Shown one piece after another: positions 43,284 through 56,615 of a stretch of DNA of 64,000 nucleotides. The number at the start of each line of letters is the position of its first letter. Position 1 is the stretch's first letter. A model generated the notes under the pieces. That model did no database searches and had not been told where the DNA came from. It saw only the letters and a program-made list of their open reading frames with translations. Origin of the DNA: Zerene cesonia (taxonomy: Eukaryota; Arthropoda; Insecta; Lepidoptera; Pieridae); the NCBI RefSeq assembly GCF_012273895.1, contig NC_052128.1, positions 4,836,001 through 4,900,000 of the forward strand. Reading direction: 5' to 3'. The position numbers and the translations under genes are program-made.

Positions 43284-43585
43284 ATAGAAATGGTGGGTCG
43301 TCTGTAAACGCTGACACCACACATGAATTTGGGGAGGCGTAAGGTGGTTTTCAGACCTTACGGCTCTACAAATGGATTGCCGAAAAGGATTAAGAAAAGA
43401 CTGACGAGAATAACAAAGGAAAGGACTGGGAAGGGTAAGAAAAAGGATATGGGCCTCCGGCTCCCCCACTCACCGAACGAAACACAGCAGTATGCTACTT
43501 CCGCCGGTCTTCTGTGGGGGTGTGGTGCTTCCCCGGTGCGAGCTGGCCCAATTCTTGACGAAGCGTACTCGACTACCACAATAAA
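43284..43585 (-). repeat. Family C copy, near full length
   Basis: Shares GGGCCTCCGGCTCCCCCACTC, ACGAAACACAGCAG, GTGGGGGTGTGG and CGGTGCGAGCTGGCCCAATTC with the copy at 2950-3287. The poly(A) end is not evident at 43284. Open frames of 91-114 residues inside it are repeat sequence. Confidence 0.65.
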
Positions 43586-43733
43586 ACTACTATACAAGTA
43601 TATAAAGGGTGAACCGCGTATCGTATCCAACATCTTCTATTTACTTCAGTATAGTGCCCTCTTTTAATATAATTGTATATATTTCAGTATAGTGATTTCG
43701 AAGTATTAGACCTCCTTATACAAAACCTTTTTT

Positions 43734-43945
43734 GACCGCCTCCTTGGTACAGTGGTTAACGCGTGAGCTTAGAACCGAGGGGTCCTGGGTTCGATTCCCA
43801 GTGGGGACGCACAAAAAAAAATGTCTCGGTCTTGCAGGACACAGAAGGCTGATCACCTACTTGTCCATAAAGAAAATCGATCAGTGAAACAGATGTATAT
43901 CATCTGCCCCATACCCCACTAGGGGACACGGGACTTCACTTTTTT
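43734..43945 (+). mobile_element. tRNA-derived SINE-1, full length, with target-site duplication
   Basis: Head GACCGCCTCCTTGGTACAGTG, box B GGTTCGATTCC, then GATCAGTGAAACAGATG and CACTAGGGGACACGGGAC. Flanked by 13-bp repeats ATACAAAACCTTT (43718-43730) and ATATAAAACCTTT (43946-43958), with one mismatch. Confidence 0.9.
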
Positions 43946-43959
43946 ATATAAAACCTTTG

Positions 43960-46900
43960 TTGTGGTATAAAACTTTCTTTTTGTACAGAAAACTGCACAA
44001 GATGTTATGTTTCTATACTAAATGTAAATTATCTTTGTCTACCTTCCGTGATGTTGAAACAAATAAATTGTTATGTTTGAAAATATAAATTCGCCGGTTG
44101 TATTTATAAGTTGTATTCTTTTGTTTTCTGTTTTAGTCTTATGCTAAGTGTTTTAAAGTTCAGTTTGTTATACGTTTCAATTCTGAAAACTATTACATAT
44201 TGCTTACTTCGTAAGAACACTTCTTGATATAGAATACTAAATTATATTTCAAAATCGAGTTTTGTTTCCGAGAAAGTAATTAGATCTCTCCTCTAAAATA
44301 AATTGTAATATTAACTCAATCTACACAACTAAATATTAATCGCGAAATGTATTTCTTAGCGAAAAACTCGAGACCGGCTCGACCAATTCGGCTATTAATG
44401 AACGTTGTTTAAGTCACAAGATAGGTTCTTATTAAGAGAAAAAAAGCACCACGGATGAAGCCAGGGTCGGCCGCAAGGCATAAAATTATATCGAACCGTA
44501 CTTAACAATGAGATCATGAAAACTGATTTAAACATTGGAGTAAAAATTAACATAAGAAAATAACATTTGAATGTAGTAACATTACCAGCTGATAAAATAA
44601 TTCTTGGCTCTAATTTTATATTACCTAACATATCATACACATTGGATTTCCAAATTAAAATAATTCATTGTTTTCATTTTGCTGACAACTGGTTAATTAA
44701 AAGATAGTTAAATAATCGAGGGCGTCTTTAAATGTGTGACAATGGCGCTTAATTTCAATTAAAATACTCATCAAATCTGGAATTCATAAACTCCTTTACA
44801 TTGTTAAGATGTTTCTGTTATAATTTTATAATTCGTTTAATTAAATTGGAGAGAGATTTAAAAAAGTAACAAATATATAAATCACGCTGCAATCGTGGAG
44901 TCTTTAAAAAGAATAGCTGTGTGTGAAAGAGACAAAATGTTTCTTAAAAGTTAAAATCTAGAAAAAAATGAACCACTCTACCACTGGGAAAATCACGGTC
45001 AAAAATAACTCTTGAGTAACTTGAGTATTAAGGAGGTACGCAGTCATATGTGCTGTCTCTTTTACCTTTTTCCTACTTTACTACCATTTTCTCACAAATG
45101 TATAGCGATTAATTATTTTCTACTGTTTCCAAAATATCTTCCACAATTTTTGATAATACAATATAGATATAAATTTCACATAGATCCCAACAGGGGTTTT
45201 TGGTTGAAAGAGTAACAAACATCACACATTGATACAAACCTTCGTGTATGTGTATTACTTGGATTTATTACAATCTGTCGGAATTTATTTAAATGTTCAA
45301 CCGAATAAAGTGATAACTTTTATACCAAAATGACATTGAATAAAGGAAAAATAAAACAAGGAAAGAGAGCTTTTATGTGGAAGCATTAATATCTATTTTT
45401 CCACTCAAACCCGTCAGGCGTCTAAGTGCGTTGTCACTATATGTTTTCGTACTCAGTTTATAGACATGGAGTTTTATCTCTTTTATATATCTCTATTATT
45501 TATTGTGTATAGTACCCAATACTTATTATGCAACATTAATCCGTATACTTAATGAAATCTTTTGAAGCAGAATCAGAAAACGAAGTTACTAAAGGTTCTT
45601 ACTTTAATTGAAACAATAATTCTTACAATGATCCCATATCCTACCCAGATCCAAACGTATACTGCATAGGTACTTTTAAATTTTTTTCTTAATTCATTTA
45701 TAAACGAACCCAACTAGTCAAAAACCATTAAAATCTTCTCATTCTTCTTATATAAGTGAAATTCAAGAAAGCTAGAAACAAATAGAGTTGCTAATACTTT
45801 TAAATATGATGATTTATTTGTTTATGAGTATCAGAATTAAAACAAAGGCACTGAAATATATGTATACTTTCGAAGTTTTAAATTCGAAAACAAAATAAAG
45901 CTATCACAAAGTTTTTTATTAAAATAATTAAAAGATTTAGGTAATCTTAATTGATACTTTATTGCTAGCTTTCTGTAGGTGACTTCATCTGTATAGCCAA
46001 AGTAAATTCTCATGGAAGTGGATGTTTAACTGCGGTATTAAATATCCTGTTTCACTCTTTAGCCTTCTTACTATTTCCAGATACAAAAATAATATCATAA
46101 ATACTGCTCCGACGAAGTGAAAGGAAGACAAACAAACACACTATCGCATTTAAACAATGAAATGATGAAATGATTGTCTCATCTAGACATCTATACGATT
46201 ATTCATCTACAATACTATAGTGGTTGCGATTTAGTTTTTGTAGAATAAGTACTACGCCTTTTGTTACAATGATAATTGGACTGTATTGGACTGCCATTTG
46301 ACTTGAAATAGTGTATAATTTTATTAATAGCAGGCTTGGGCTCCTGGAAATAGAATCTTATTTACTTATCAATAAACAGATTGTTTCTAACCAATAATTC
46401 GTAACTAACACCAAAGGAGGTTTCGTAAACAAATTAACAAAATACATCCCTATGGGTTAACCCTTTATTGATGTCGTTTACAGTTAACTTTCAATACATT
46501 TTTTAGCATGAAGAGGGTTGGTTGAACACTCATTATTCTTAATATCATTTCATAAATTTACACACTCAGGTGTTGTTTAAAAACTTTGTCTAAAAATATG
46601 TATTACGGCTTAAAATAACAAATTATTTATAAAATTAACCAGACCATTTTTAGGTATGAAACAAGTGTTTTTAATTTCAACAATAATATGTAGGTATATA
46701 ACCTATAAATTTAAAATACAGTCAAAGAGAAGGAAGACATAACAGTGCTGAAAAGAAAGGGAAAACCTAACATTAAGCGAATTTAATGAAAAACATTACA
46801 TAAAACAAATTAAATGATTCGATGGCCTACATAATTAAAATACTGAATATTTACTCAAGTTCCAGTTTTAGGGAGAAAGTTCTGAATCTACTTAAATTAA

Positions 46901-46970
46901 TTTAAAGATTATTGCTTATTAACTAAGAAAGCCACATTATCTGTTAGTGGCATTGTCTATAATTTATTTA
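43960..46970. other. Gene-free, nothing recognised
   Basis: About 3 kb of AT-rich DNA with no supported gene, RNA or repeat family. Short open frames (67-81 residues) show no coding signature. Confidence 0.5.
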
Positions 46971-47539
46971 GTCTCAATCTCGGATCAACCCGGACGCAGC
47001 CGGGACGAACGACTAGACTAGACTCAAAGTGTAATAAAATTCACTTTTTGTTATAACTTGAATAACATTAATGTATGAACCACGAAAAACTAGAGTATGG
47101 AATGTGCATCATAATTTTAAATTTTTAGAGGAAAAACTATCGCTTCAGTTATAACAGCCAGAATCTCTGATCAATGTTTCAACCGGATTTTCAAAGCCAC
47201 ACAATTAATACATTTAATTTTCATCCTTAAACAGATATGCAAAAGATATATTATCGTTTGCTCATTCAATAATTTCAAGTAATAACGTCTAAACATTTTT
47301 TCAGCTAAAAGAACATCTTAATGGTTTCCTTTTTATATTTAAAACCGATTAAAGGTAATATATTAAAAATTCAATACGATGACATCGTGTCTAACCCGTC
47401 TTCAATGATCCGACAGATCCCAAATTTCGCATATTTCTTCTACATGTTATTGCTTTTAGAGTATTATAATAATTGATGGAATTTGTTTTTGCCTATAATA
47501 ATACTTTTTAACATTAAATTTGATTAAATAATAGCCTTT

Positions 47540-47582
47540 TAAAAGCAGTGGTGGCTCAGTGGTTCGAGCCTTGGATTTAATA
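47540..47582 (+). repeat. tRNA-derived SINE head, truncated
   Basis: GCAGTGGTGGCTCAGTGG and TTCGAGCC contain a good box A (TGGCTCAGTGG) but no box B or body follows. It is the head of a different SINE family from SINE-1. Confidence 0.4.
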
Positions 47583-47787
47583 CTTAGAAAAAAAGAAATG
47601 TAAAAACAGTAGCGGATTCGAGATTGGATAAAGAAACAGATTTTCCATGAATTGCATATTATTCGCATAACTACTGCTCGTTAAGGTGAAAATGCATCTA
47701 GCTATTATCAGAACACTGTATTTACAAGATAAAAAGTCATAAATTGTTAAATACTTTTAATTACTAACGGTGCGTATATAGCCTATA

Positions 47788-47913
47788 GCCTAGCTTAATA
47801 AATGGCCTATCTAACACTGAAAGAATTTTTCAAATCGGACAAGTAGTGTCTGAGATTAGTGCGTTCACACAAACAAACTTCAGCGTTATAATATTAGTAT
47901 AGATTCACTTACT
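47788..47913 (-). repeat. Family F CTAG-ended repeat, partial
   Basis: AATGGCCTATCTAACACTGA and TTCAAATCGGACAAGTAGT, ending AATATTAGTATAGATT. Matches 51181-51353, where the CTAG end is kept. Related pieces lie at 29206 and 54973. Confidence 0.5.
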
Positions 47914-48404
47914 TACTGGCAAGAAGCTTCTCCATTCATACCACATTTCCCACAACTTTCACTGACTAGATAGATTTATAAATCCTTAACCAAGTTCACT
48001 CGTATTACATAAGCAATTTTATATAAATACACAATGCAATATAACACATAAAACGTGACGTTTAAGCTCGGATTAAATGAAATAATTGATATTTCTATTG
48101 TAAAGGAAGAAGTGACAATGCAGTATTGTGAGTCGGATGGTGTCTCGGTGTATGATATATCTTAAAGACTTGATGCTATTGTATGTTTTATTAACGGGAA
48201 ATGAAACAGCTATTATATTATATTATACTAGCTCATATACTTATTTATGATATTTTGTGATCACTTTTTTCCAGCTAAGGTAAAAATTTATGGATACGTC
48301 TATAGAGATATACCCTTACAATATACTTCTTAAGAAGAGTTTAGTGGTCTAATCAAAGGTTATGTCAAAAATATAGTAGTTGAGAGAGCTTTTACGTTTA
48401 TTAT

Positions 48405-48597
48405 AAATGTGAAAGTTTGTTTGTTTGGATGTTTGTCTATCAATCACAATGAAACTTCTGAACGGACGGATGAAATTTAGTATAAAGACAGGGTATGAGC
48501 TGATTTAGGTGATTGGATACTTTTGATCCCGATTAAATGCTCCCAGGAGAAAACAGCTGTCTTGATATCCAGGCGGAGCCGGGACGAGTGTTTAGTA
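48405..48597 (+). mobile_element. Helitron-like relic (family D), reference copy
   Basis: TATAAATGTGAAAGTTTGTT, TCAATCACAATGAAACTTCTG, GGGTATGAGCTGATTTAGGTG, CCCGATTAAATGCTCCCAGG and the 3' end GGCGGAGCCGGGACGAGTG followed by TTTAGTA. No coding capacity. Confidence 0.55.
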
Positions 48598-48599
48598 AT

Positions 48600-49560
48600 G
48601 TATGAATGTAAGATCTATGGAAATCTTTCATTAAGGAACAACAAGCATTCTCTGACATAATTACCTATTATTTTTAGAGGATAATGTTGTAAAATTTATA
48701 TGACTTCAAAAGAGAAATAACAAGATTTCTTTCCGACTCTTTGTAGATACTACTTTCCGAACCGGCGGTAAGTTTTGACGTGTGAATGAATATTTGTTTG
48801 AGTTTGACTAAATCACTTTATTTAAAATAAAGGAATCTTTTAAATTTCTTTTCAACTTTTAAACCCTATAAAACCAAATTTTGAAAAAGTCCTTTCTCAG
48901 TCTCCTAAAATATTACGGAAGTTTAACAAATTTGTATTGAAGTGTTTGAACCATAAGAAAAAAACATTGATTTTTAGACAATGCAGACAAAGTCATAGGA
49001 AGCTCCTAGTTGTTGTTTTTTATTTAAATTCAATTATACAGTGTATAAAAATAATAGCGATACAGCGTGTTAAATAAGGATTTTCGTCATAAATTCAATA
49101 ATTGAATATATGGCATAAATTTCTATGAAAATACTGAATTTGCTTGAAAAAGCTTTATCTGATATCAATTTATTTATAGTTTATGCAATTAGGTAAAAAT
49201 ACCACAGCAAAGGTCGACATTTTTTAGAAAAAATTAATTGCTAATGGGTGTATGTTTGCAAAATATTTGCTCACTTTATCAATGAAGTACCTCTTTATCC
49301 ATCGAAGACATTTTCTTTATAAATATAAAAGAAATAATACTTGCAGCATTTTTTAGATTTCATCATAACACATAAAAACGTGATAAGAAAGAAACGCCGA
49401 AAAATATATCGCTCTCTCTCACTCTCGCAGTATGCTGTACCTATATATCTTTTTCACGCGGAACAAAATGTAAGAAAGAAAGAAAATACGTTTATTATGA
49501 CATATACACAAAGAGAAATCCATATATATAAAAGAAAGAGGTGTTAGTTACACTATTTAT
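48600..49560. other. Gene-free, nothing recognised
   Basis: AT-rich. The 68-residue frame at 49341-49547 has no coding signature. Short AAGAAAG tracts are present. Confidence 0.5.
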
Positions 49561-49564
49561 AACT

Positions 49565-49738
49565 GAAGAACGGATTAACCAATTTGGCTGAAAATTTGTG
49601 CAGAGGTAGCTTGGACCCAGGAGACGGACATAGGATATTTTTTATCCCGGAAATCCCACGGGAACGGGAACATGCGAGAAAAACCCCGGGTCTAAGTTTC
49701 CTGCGACTACGCGGGCATAGCCGCGGGCGGATAGCTAG
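49565..49738 (+). mobile_element. Helitron-like relic ending AGCTAG
   Basis: AAGAACGGATTAACCAATTTG, GGACATAGGATATTTTTTATC, CCCACGGGAACGGGAAC, then a 3' end with the inverted GCGGGCATAGCCGCGGGCG and ATAGCTAG. Opposite 67- and 72-residue frames are non-coding. Confidence 0.55.
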
Positions 49739-49739
49739 T

Positions 49740-51180
49740 ATTACAATAAAGGTCACTTATTGGGTAGTTAAAATATATATGTGCCTTAATCAGGCCTGCT
49801 AATCAGCGTAATAACACTGACATCAGTGGATGCCTTATGCAAACGTATCACATGAATGAATGAATTGAATAATTACATTGATGAATGAAATGCAACTTTT
49901 ATCCTCAATCTAGTACTGAACGTTGAATATGGAATTGTCACTAAAATACAAAAAAATAAATTCGATAATAAAATACAGTACGTCTTCAAATATTGTTAAA
50001 TTATAAAACCTATTCATCATTGTTTAAAACGCCATATAATGTTAAATTAAATCCAAACATAAATAATGATGCTCTTACAAAGTTAAAAGCGACGTTAACA
50101 GATACTTTGGCCTCTCCCCAAGTAAGTACTTAGTGTTGCTAGTTCATTCATTGCTAACAATAATTCTCGGACAAATTACAGGACAGTGTGTTGCCAGCAA
50201 TATGGCAACACATCATAAATTCATATTCTTTATAAAAAATCTCAGTGTTATGACACATTTCATAAATAATTGAATTCCTAATAACACATGCAAACTACTC
50301 ACAATCGCTTAAAACGCAAGTGTAAAAATGAAATGAGTAAGCATTTAACATTACCTATACAAAAATTTGGAAGGAAGTAACATCGTTCAGGTGATAGTGG
50401 TCTGTCCGGTACCTAGTCTTATTCTTTTCCTTACCCTTCCCAGTCCTTTCCTTTATTACTCTCGTCAATCCTTTCATAATCCCTTTCCAATTCCAAAATT
50501 TCCAAAAAAAAAAAACAAAAAAAGCCAATAACATCTATTAGACTACTACGAATTTAACGCGTGCGAAGCCGCGGGCAAAAGCTAGTATTAAGTAAGATAT
50601 GCTTAAAAATTATTCATAATTCCACCTTTAAAAAAACACACACATACTCGGGTACATAGAACACATTTTTAACAACCACATAATTATTTCTTATAGTGTG
50701 TCTCGGCTTAAAACTTTATTCTGGTTCATAAATAATTTTAAATGTTAAAGAAAACAATGGGAAATTCAACAAGTACTCTAGCTATTCGCCCACTGGATTT
50801 TAATATTACACGTTGGAGAGATTTTTTTAATTTCAGTGTTCCTTGTATTAATGTTTACGAGAAACTTAAATTTAATGTTTTCTTGGGGAGTAAGATGAAT
50901 TTTTATCCTACTTCGTCGAAAAGGGGTTTGGTGAACTGCTTTTTTATGTTATAGCATAGACAACAAGATACTATAGTCATAGCGCGAAACGAGATATCGG
51001 TTTTACCGTCAGTAAGCGATCACCGCTGCCCATGAATATTTTCATAAGAAGTGCCTACGTAACGTTATACATATTATTGAGAATAAAGTAAAAAATATAA
51101 TGTATCGTCAGCTTTATGTTAGTGAAATATAAATCGGGTTAGGCACTATGGCAAACTAAACATCAAGTCATATATAATAC
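49740..51180. other. Gene-free with repeat scraps
   Basis: Contains a 5'-truncated family C fragment at about 50415-50475 (CTTACCCTTCCCAGTCC), a CTAG-ended 3' terminus at 50553-50586 (GCGAAGCCGCGGGCAAAAGC) and a family C scrap near 51000-51060. No gene. Confidence 0.5.
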
Positions 51181-51353
51181 ACTAGCGGTCCGCCCTGGCT
51201 TCACCCGTGGTACATATATTATAGCCATTATCAATAAATGGGCTATCTAACACTGAAATATTTTTTTAAATCGGGCTAGCAGTACCTGATATAAGCGCGT
51301 TCAAACAAACAAACTCTATAGTATTTACAACAAGCTTCATAATATTAGAATAG
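51181..51353 (-). mobile_element. Family F CTAG-ended element
   Basis: On the plus strand it starts ACTAGCGGTCCGCCCTGGC and CACCCGTGGTAC, continues AATGGGCTATCTAACACTG and TTAAATCGGGCTAGCAGTACC, and ends AATATTAGAATAGAT. CTAG at the first base is the reversed CTRR end. Confidence 0.5.
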
Positions 51354-51359
51354 ATAATA

Positions 51360-52150
51360 TGATAGATATTAACATTAATAAATAACTGTTGTAACAACAA
51401 ACCGACAATTCAATTTATTTGTATTGATTCAAATTGTGCTAAGCACATTCTTTAATTTACCACGTCTTTATAAAACTTTATTGACAAACGGATATTTAAC
51501 GGAAAGTATACGACGATTTAACGACAAATTTTATGACAACAAGAAAATGCTTTTAAAAATCATGAATTTGTTATGTTTACGCCGATATAAGGGGCTTTAC
51601 ATGTGATTATAAGTAACTAAAACTTAATGTGATAAGTCCGAGCTAAATCAATATAAAATAAAGATCGCCGGGAATAAAGACTCAAAGAGTGTTTTCAAAA
51701 TATGGTTCAGAAGTTTCAGTGACAAACATACTAAAACCGAATCTTTTATGCTTAAATGACTATTAGTTATAAATATTATACTTAAAGTGATGAATTGTTT
51801 CTCATTTCGAGGCGGGAGATTATTAAAATCGATAAACAATAAGTTATAAATAACATACATCTGTTTTATATAAATCGATATGTTATTTAGTAGCCAAATG
51901 CCACACAGACTGTATGAAAATTAATTTACCGTTCCACATGTAAACGGGAAATGCACATAACCCTTTGATCGTGTACTCAGGTTAAACAGGCCAACCTACA
52001 CTTTTTAATGAACATGTAATAGGTCTAGAGAAATGTCGTAGACAAATATATTTAATAAATAGAAGCATATGCTTATACATAAATAAACATATATTAATGT
52101 TTTTCTAATTATAATAGACTAGTATTTTCTTGTGTTTGATTTTACGCGAG
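51360..52150. other. Gene-free, nothing recognised
   Basis: AT-rich DNA with two overlapping short open frames (60 and 70 residues) that lack any coding signature. Confidence 0.5.
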
Positions 52151-52155
52151 TATAA

Positions 52156-52316
52156 TATATTTAGAAATTAAAAACTTTTCAACGGATTTTAAACGCGATT
52201 CATTCATTATATTACTTTAAAATTATTATCTGTAAAGTGTTCGAAACTTCGCGTTAATAATATGTTGAATAAATCGCGTTTAAAATCCGTTATAAAGTTT
52301 TTAATTTCGAAATATA
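52156..52316. mobile_element. Small MITE with 50-bp inverted termini
   Basis: Arms 52156-52205 and 52267-52316 are inverted copies with 4 mismatches in 50; both contain CGGATTTTAAACGCGATT. The total length is 161 bp with only 61 bp between arms. A relative of the inner part occurs at 4848-4877. Confidence 0.65.
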
Positions 52317-52321
52317 ATAGA

Positions 52322-52510
52322 CTAGCTATTGCCCACGTAAAAATGAATTTTCATGGTAAAAACTTTCATCCTCTATTTTCTCCCCTTCCTCAATGAAATT
52401 TATCAATATTTAAAGCCATATTGTCTACCTACGTGTCAACTATCATCTCGATCAGTCCAGTAGTTTGGCGTGTACGTTGATAGATCAGTCAGTCAGTCAC
52501 CTTTTGCTTT
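52322..52510 (-). repeat. CTAG-ended repeat related to 37135-37330
   Basis: GACTAGCTATTGCCCACG, CTTTCATCCTCTATTTTCTCC, ATCTCGATCAGTCCAGTAG and GTCAGTCAGTCACCTTTTG are the reverse of the block order at 37135-37330. Confidence 0.45.
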
Positions 52511-52519
52511 ATTTAAGTA

Positions 52520-55500
52520 TTGCTTATATTTTTGAGCCAAGTACTATTTAGAGAGTGACTGTGACGCAATATTGAGACAAAACTACCCTCTTGTCACCTT
52601 TATACTGTACCTACATGTGTGTATTAAGATCACATATAACTAGATATTACATTTGAATTTGTAATTATATTCGTACCACAAAATTACGAAGTTATAATTA
52701 AGAAAAACGATAACCTTTTCTTGTGAATATAAAGAATATAGAATCTTCTTGTTATCAATTTCTGAAATGTGATTCTAATGATACAGCAAACAGTAAGTTT
52801 TGTGGATACCTGTACTTATTTCCGTTTTCACAATTTATAACTAAAAAACCGTTGAACCGATTTTATTGGAATTTGTTACGGAGATAACAGAGAGAGAGAG
52901 AAAAAGAAAGTTTTCGGGCAGAGCCGGGAGCGGAGAGCTAGTATACCTAAAGAGTAAGTAAATCATTGTATCATCATTTCAATTAATCACCATACCTTTT
53001 ATGTGCACATTGTTGATGTGACTTAATAAATAAAACTATGATAAAAATATTAATATCAATACCGCAAAAATTTACGTAAAAACGTTTTACACTTGACCTT
53101 TAGACCTTAACACGCATCCACTGGATGGAACGTTAAAACTGCGTAAAAATTCCCTTCAATACGATTTTCGATCATCTTAAAGCGTATTCGCTTCGTTTTA
53201 TGTCATAAACAAACAATGATTTGTCCATCAAGTAGCCATTTCGAATCCGCCATATCATCTGCTATAAACGTGCTAGTATGTACACGGATTAATGTTTTAT
53301 GGACCTCTTGTGATACAATTGGTCACAAAAACATTTTATGTACGCATTCGTACTTATCATTGATCGCAAGTATTTAGACTTGGCTCTAATATTTAGTACA
53401 GTCTAGCTTTTATTTCGAGTAGGCAAATAATCGGACTGCCTGATGGTAAGTGCCACCTATAATGAACATTTGTAAAGGTAATGCTTTTGATAATGCGTTT
53501 CCCGCTTTTAATAAGAGATTAAGAAAGGATTAGCGATGCGAAAAAAGGACAGGAAAAGGTGAAGAGGATACAGGGCATGATGAGATGAGGGCATCAGGTA
53601 ATATATCAGGTGCCTCTTAATCTAAGAAATATAAAGATATAATTGCTAAATAAAACGAGCCTTTTAAATGATTCCATATTTTTATTCTGCGGAAAAATAC
53701 AGAAAAGGATTCGAATACATATTGTTATGTATATCAACTTTAAAATGTCTGATATTTATGTAAATTAACAGTTAATATGAACATATTATTAAACATATTA
53801 TTCACAACTTGTATGTTTTTACGGTAATTTTATTCCAATTAAACATCCAGTTGCTCTGAGCTTAGCACATTCAAACAAACGATCTATTATAGCAGTTTAA
53901 TTTTTAATACAATGTAGTATCGAGAAAACAAAGATTCATTGTGTTGTTTAACCAATAAAACTCAAAGCGGACATAACGTTATTAGAAACAGTCTTCATAA
54001 ATCAGTTATTATGCATCCTTAAAGAGTAACATAATATATTTATTTTATTAAATAACGGAACGAAGTGAAATATCAATACTATTTAGAATCTACATAGAGA
54101 ATTATAGTACAATACATTATTTTATTTTACTTTACGTAGTTAGCATCTTAATATATAATCGTGTTCTTAATGAAACCAACTCAACCAATTTTGATGAAAT
54201 ATTGGCATTTTATGTGTAATTTGGTCCAACTTAAGATATAGTATAGTTTTTATTTCGATTAATTATCCTAATAATTTATAATCTTAATATTTTTAATTAT
54301 TACTCAGCCACAGCAACGCGTGGCCAGCTATGCTAGTAACTTATTTAATACAAAAGCAGCCTTGTCCGTTTGTTATCTTTTCCCGTTAATGGATTTAACA
54401 TAATATTTAGAAGATAAGAAAGGAAGGATATATACATTCAGAATATCCTAGAACAGTTATATTCTAATTTAATATAAAAGTTGTCTACAACTTCTTATAA
54501 CACAGTCTACAGAGGTTCCAAAGAGTAACAAAATGGATGAAAATTGTTTTTGAAATATTGCCGGTGTCGTCTACTAGCTCTCACTCGTAAAGTAAGTGTA
54601 AAAGTGCACACAATAAATCTTGCTAATGCACTCTTTAAAACGACATAAAATAAAACGAGGGCGTCCTTGTGTATACTTTTATAAAAAACGCGTGTTAACT
54701 AACTCGAATTCCGATGTGTTTCAAATTTGCCGTCTTTAATGGTCTCGTTAGGTAAGCCACGCTTCAAATGTTCATAAAACAATTACAGCGGGCTAGGGAA
54801 TATGCGTAGGCGTTGAATAAACTATTTATATTCGTTCTTAATGATTTTAAATATCATTTCTTTCACGTATAATTAATGGGTCATCTTAATTCATTTCTGC
54901 TTCTATTAATATTCGTTAAGTAATTTTGACATTATTTGCTCAGAGATAGGTTTACATAAATATTATATCGTACTAGTTGTCCGCCCTGAGTTTGTCCGTG
55001 GTATATAACATCTACGTTGTATGTAATATATCCATCCAATGAACAATTTGTCCCAACCGTCCAATGGTTGCTAAGATTATCGCGTACGAACAAATAAACA
55101 AGCTTATCTACTTTCATTTATTAAATCTAATCTTTAGTTTACACTGTCTCTAGTTATACTATAAACGAATTTTCTAAAGCTCAAAGCTCTTACCTATTTG
55201 ATACCTTTGCCTTAGCCTTTGATACTTGCCTGTTTCCCGGGTAACCCCAAGCGAAGCCAGAATTAGGGAGGAGCGGCTAGTCTATTTATCGAAAAACGTA
55301 TGACAATCGTTATTTTTATAGCTCAGCGGTGATTTGTCCTCTCGGTGCCTAGGAGTCTGCGATATCAACCTTGACCTAGGGTCACGTTATTCGTAACTTT
55401 AACTTCGCGATACGCGGAAATATCCCGTAGTTGGGAATTTATTTAACGATCGATAGTGGTTGCATGGAGTTATACACTTTGGAATGACAATGTTGTTGTT

Positions 55501-56610
55501 TTATCGAGTTTTTACTGACTTTGAAAATTATGTGTTCTGATACGGGTTTGTTTTTATAGAATTCATTAGAATTTTGTGACTTATCGCTAAATTAATTTGT
55601 CATGCTAGAAATTTGACATTTTCTCAAAAACGATTAAGGTTTTTATAACCGAGATTCTTCAAAATCGGTTGAGTAATTAAAAAAATACACTATTTTTATG
55701 TGGTAATATATTATTTATTTGAAAATAAAAGGAGCTGGAACATGCATTGGTGTATGACAGATATCCCATAATTCTGGCTAGTTTCATTGAAAATAGCGAT
55801 AATTAATGACATATTTAACAAGAAAGATAACAGGAGCATGACTTATCCAAATATATCGCCTATTTAAGAGAGCATTGACTCGACCTTTTCGAGAGCCCTA
55901 GACCATTTTTCTCTCGGAATCGTTGTTTTGCTATTACTGTCAGAAAATCTTGGTTACGTATCTATTAGAGAGCAATTACTTGGTAATAACCTTGCATCAT
56001 AACTCCCCAGGGCGGGCTCACGCGTCTTGGCCGACATATTGATATATTAGTATGGGATATTTCTAGAATTTGGTTATTGTTCAAAGATTTGTGTCACAAG
56101 GTTGGCACAATTTACAAGTATATTGAAATAAGATACATGTTGTATTGCTGCATTTTTAAAGATCATTTTTATTTGATTATTCGTTCATATTATTCATATA
56201 TTTTTCTATTAACAAATGGCTTTTTAAAGTAGACAGAGAAACTTTCTGTATCCATAGGTGGCCTTTGTTTCCCTCAATTATTAATTCAAGCCTGATTTTC
56301 ACCCATAGCCAAAGGCAACACCCACTCTATTTTAACGTTTATGTATGATGCAATTTCCTTACTACCAAGTAATGTAAATGGAAAATAACTTACAGAAATA
56401 ATAATTTTGAACAAAAAACATTAATCGCCTTTCAATTGTCAGAACTAAACCAACCAAACTTAAATAAAATCATATATATATGTATCAGCTTAAATAAAAA
56501 AATTAAACAGCAAAATCAGTTCACGCAGATGGTTGAAAAAATCACTCGTGTCTCTGTAGCATTCCTTTAGGATCCTATGCTCCATAACTCATTACTATGA
56601 AAACTTCCCT
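52520..56610. other. Gene-free, AT-rich, with repeat scraps
   Basis: Holds a CTAG-ended terminus at 52912-52941 (GCAGAGCCGGGAGCGGAGAG), a decayed family C copy at about 53428-53600, a family F relic at 54973-55120 and a CTAG end near 55285. No exon is recognised. It would be the 3' part of the long first intron of the FMRFamide gene. Confidence 0.5.
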
Positions 56611-56615
56611 TACAG

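Noticed and set aside
43323..43667. 114-residue open frame and its antisense partner
   Set aside because: Inside a family C repeat that recurs non-coding elsewhere.
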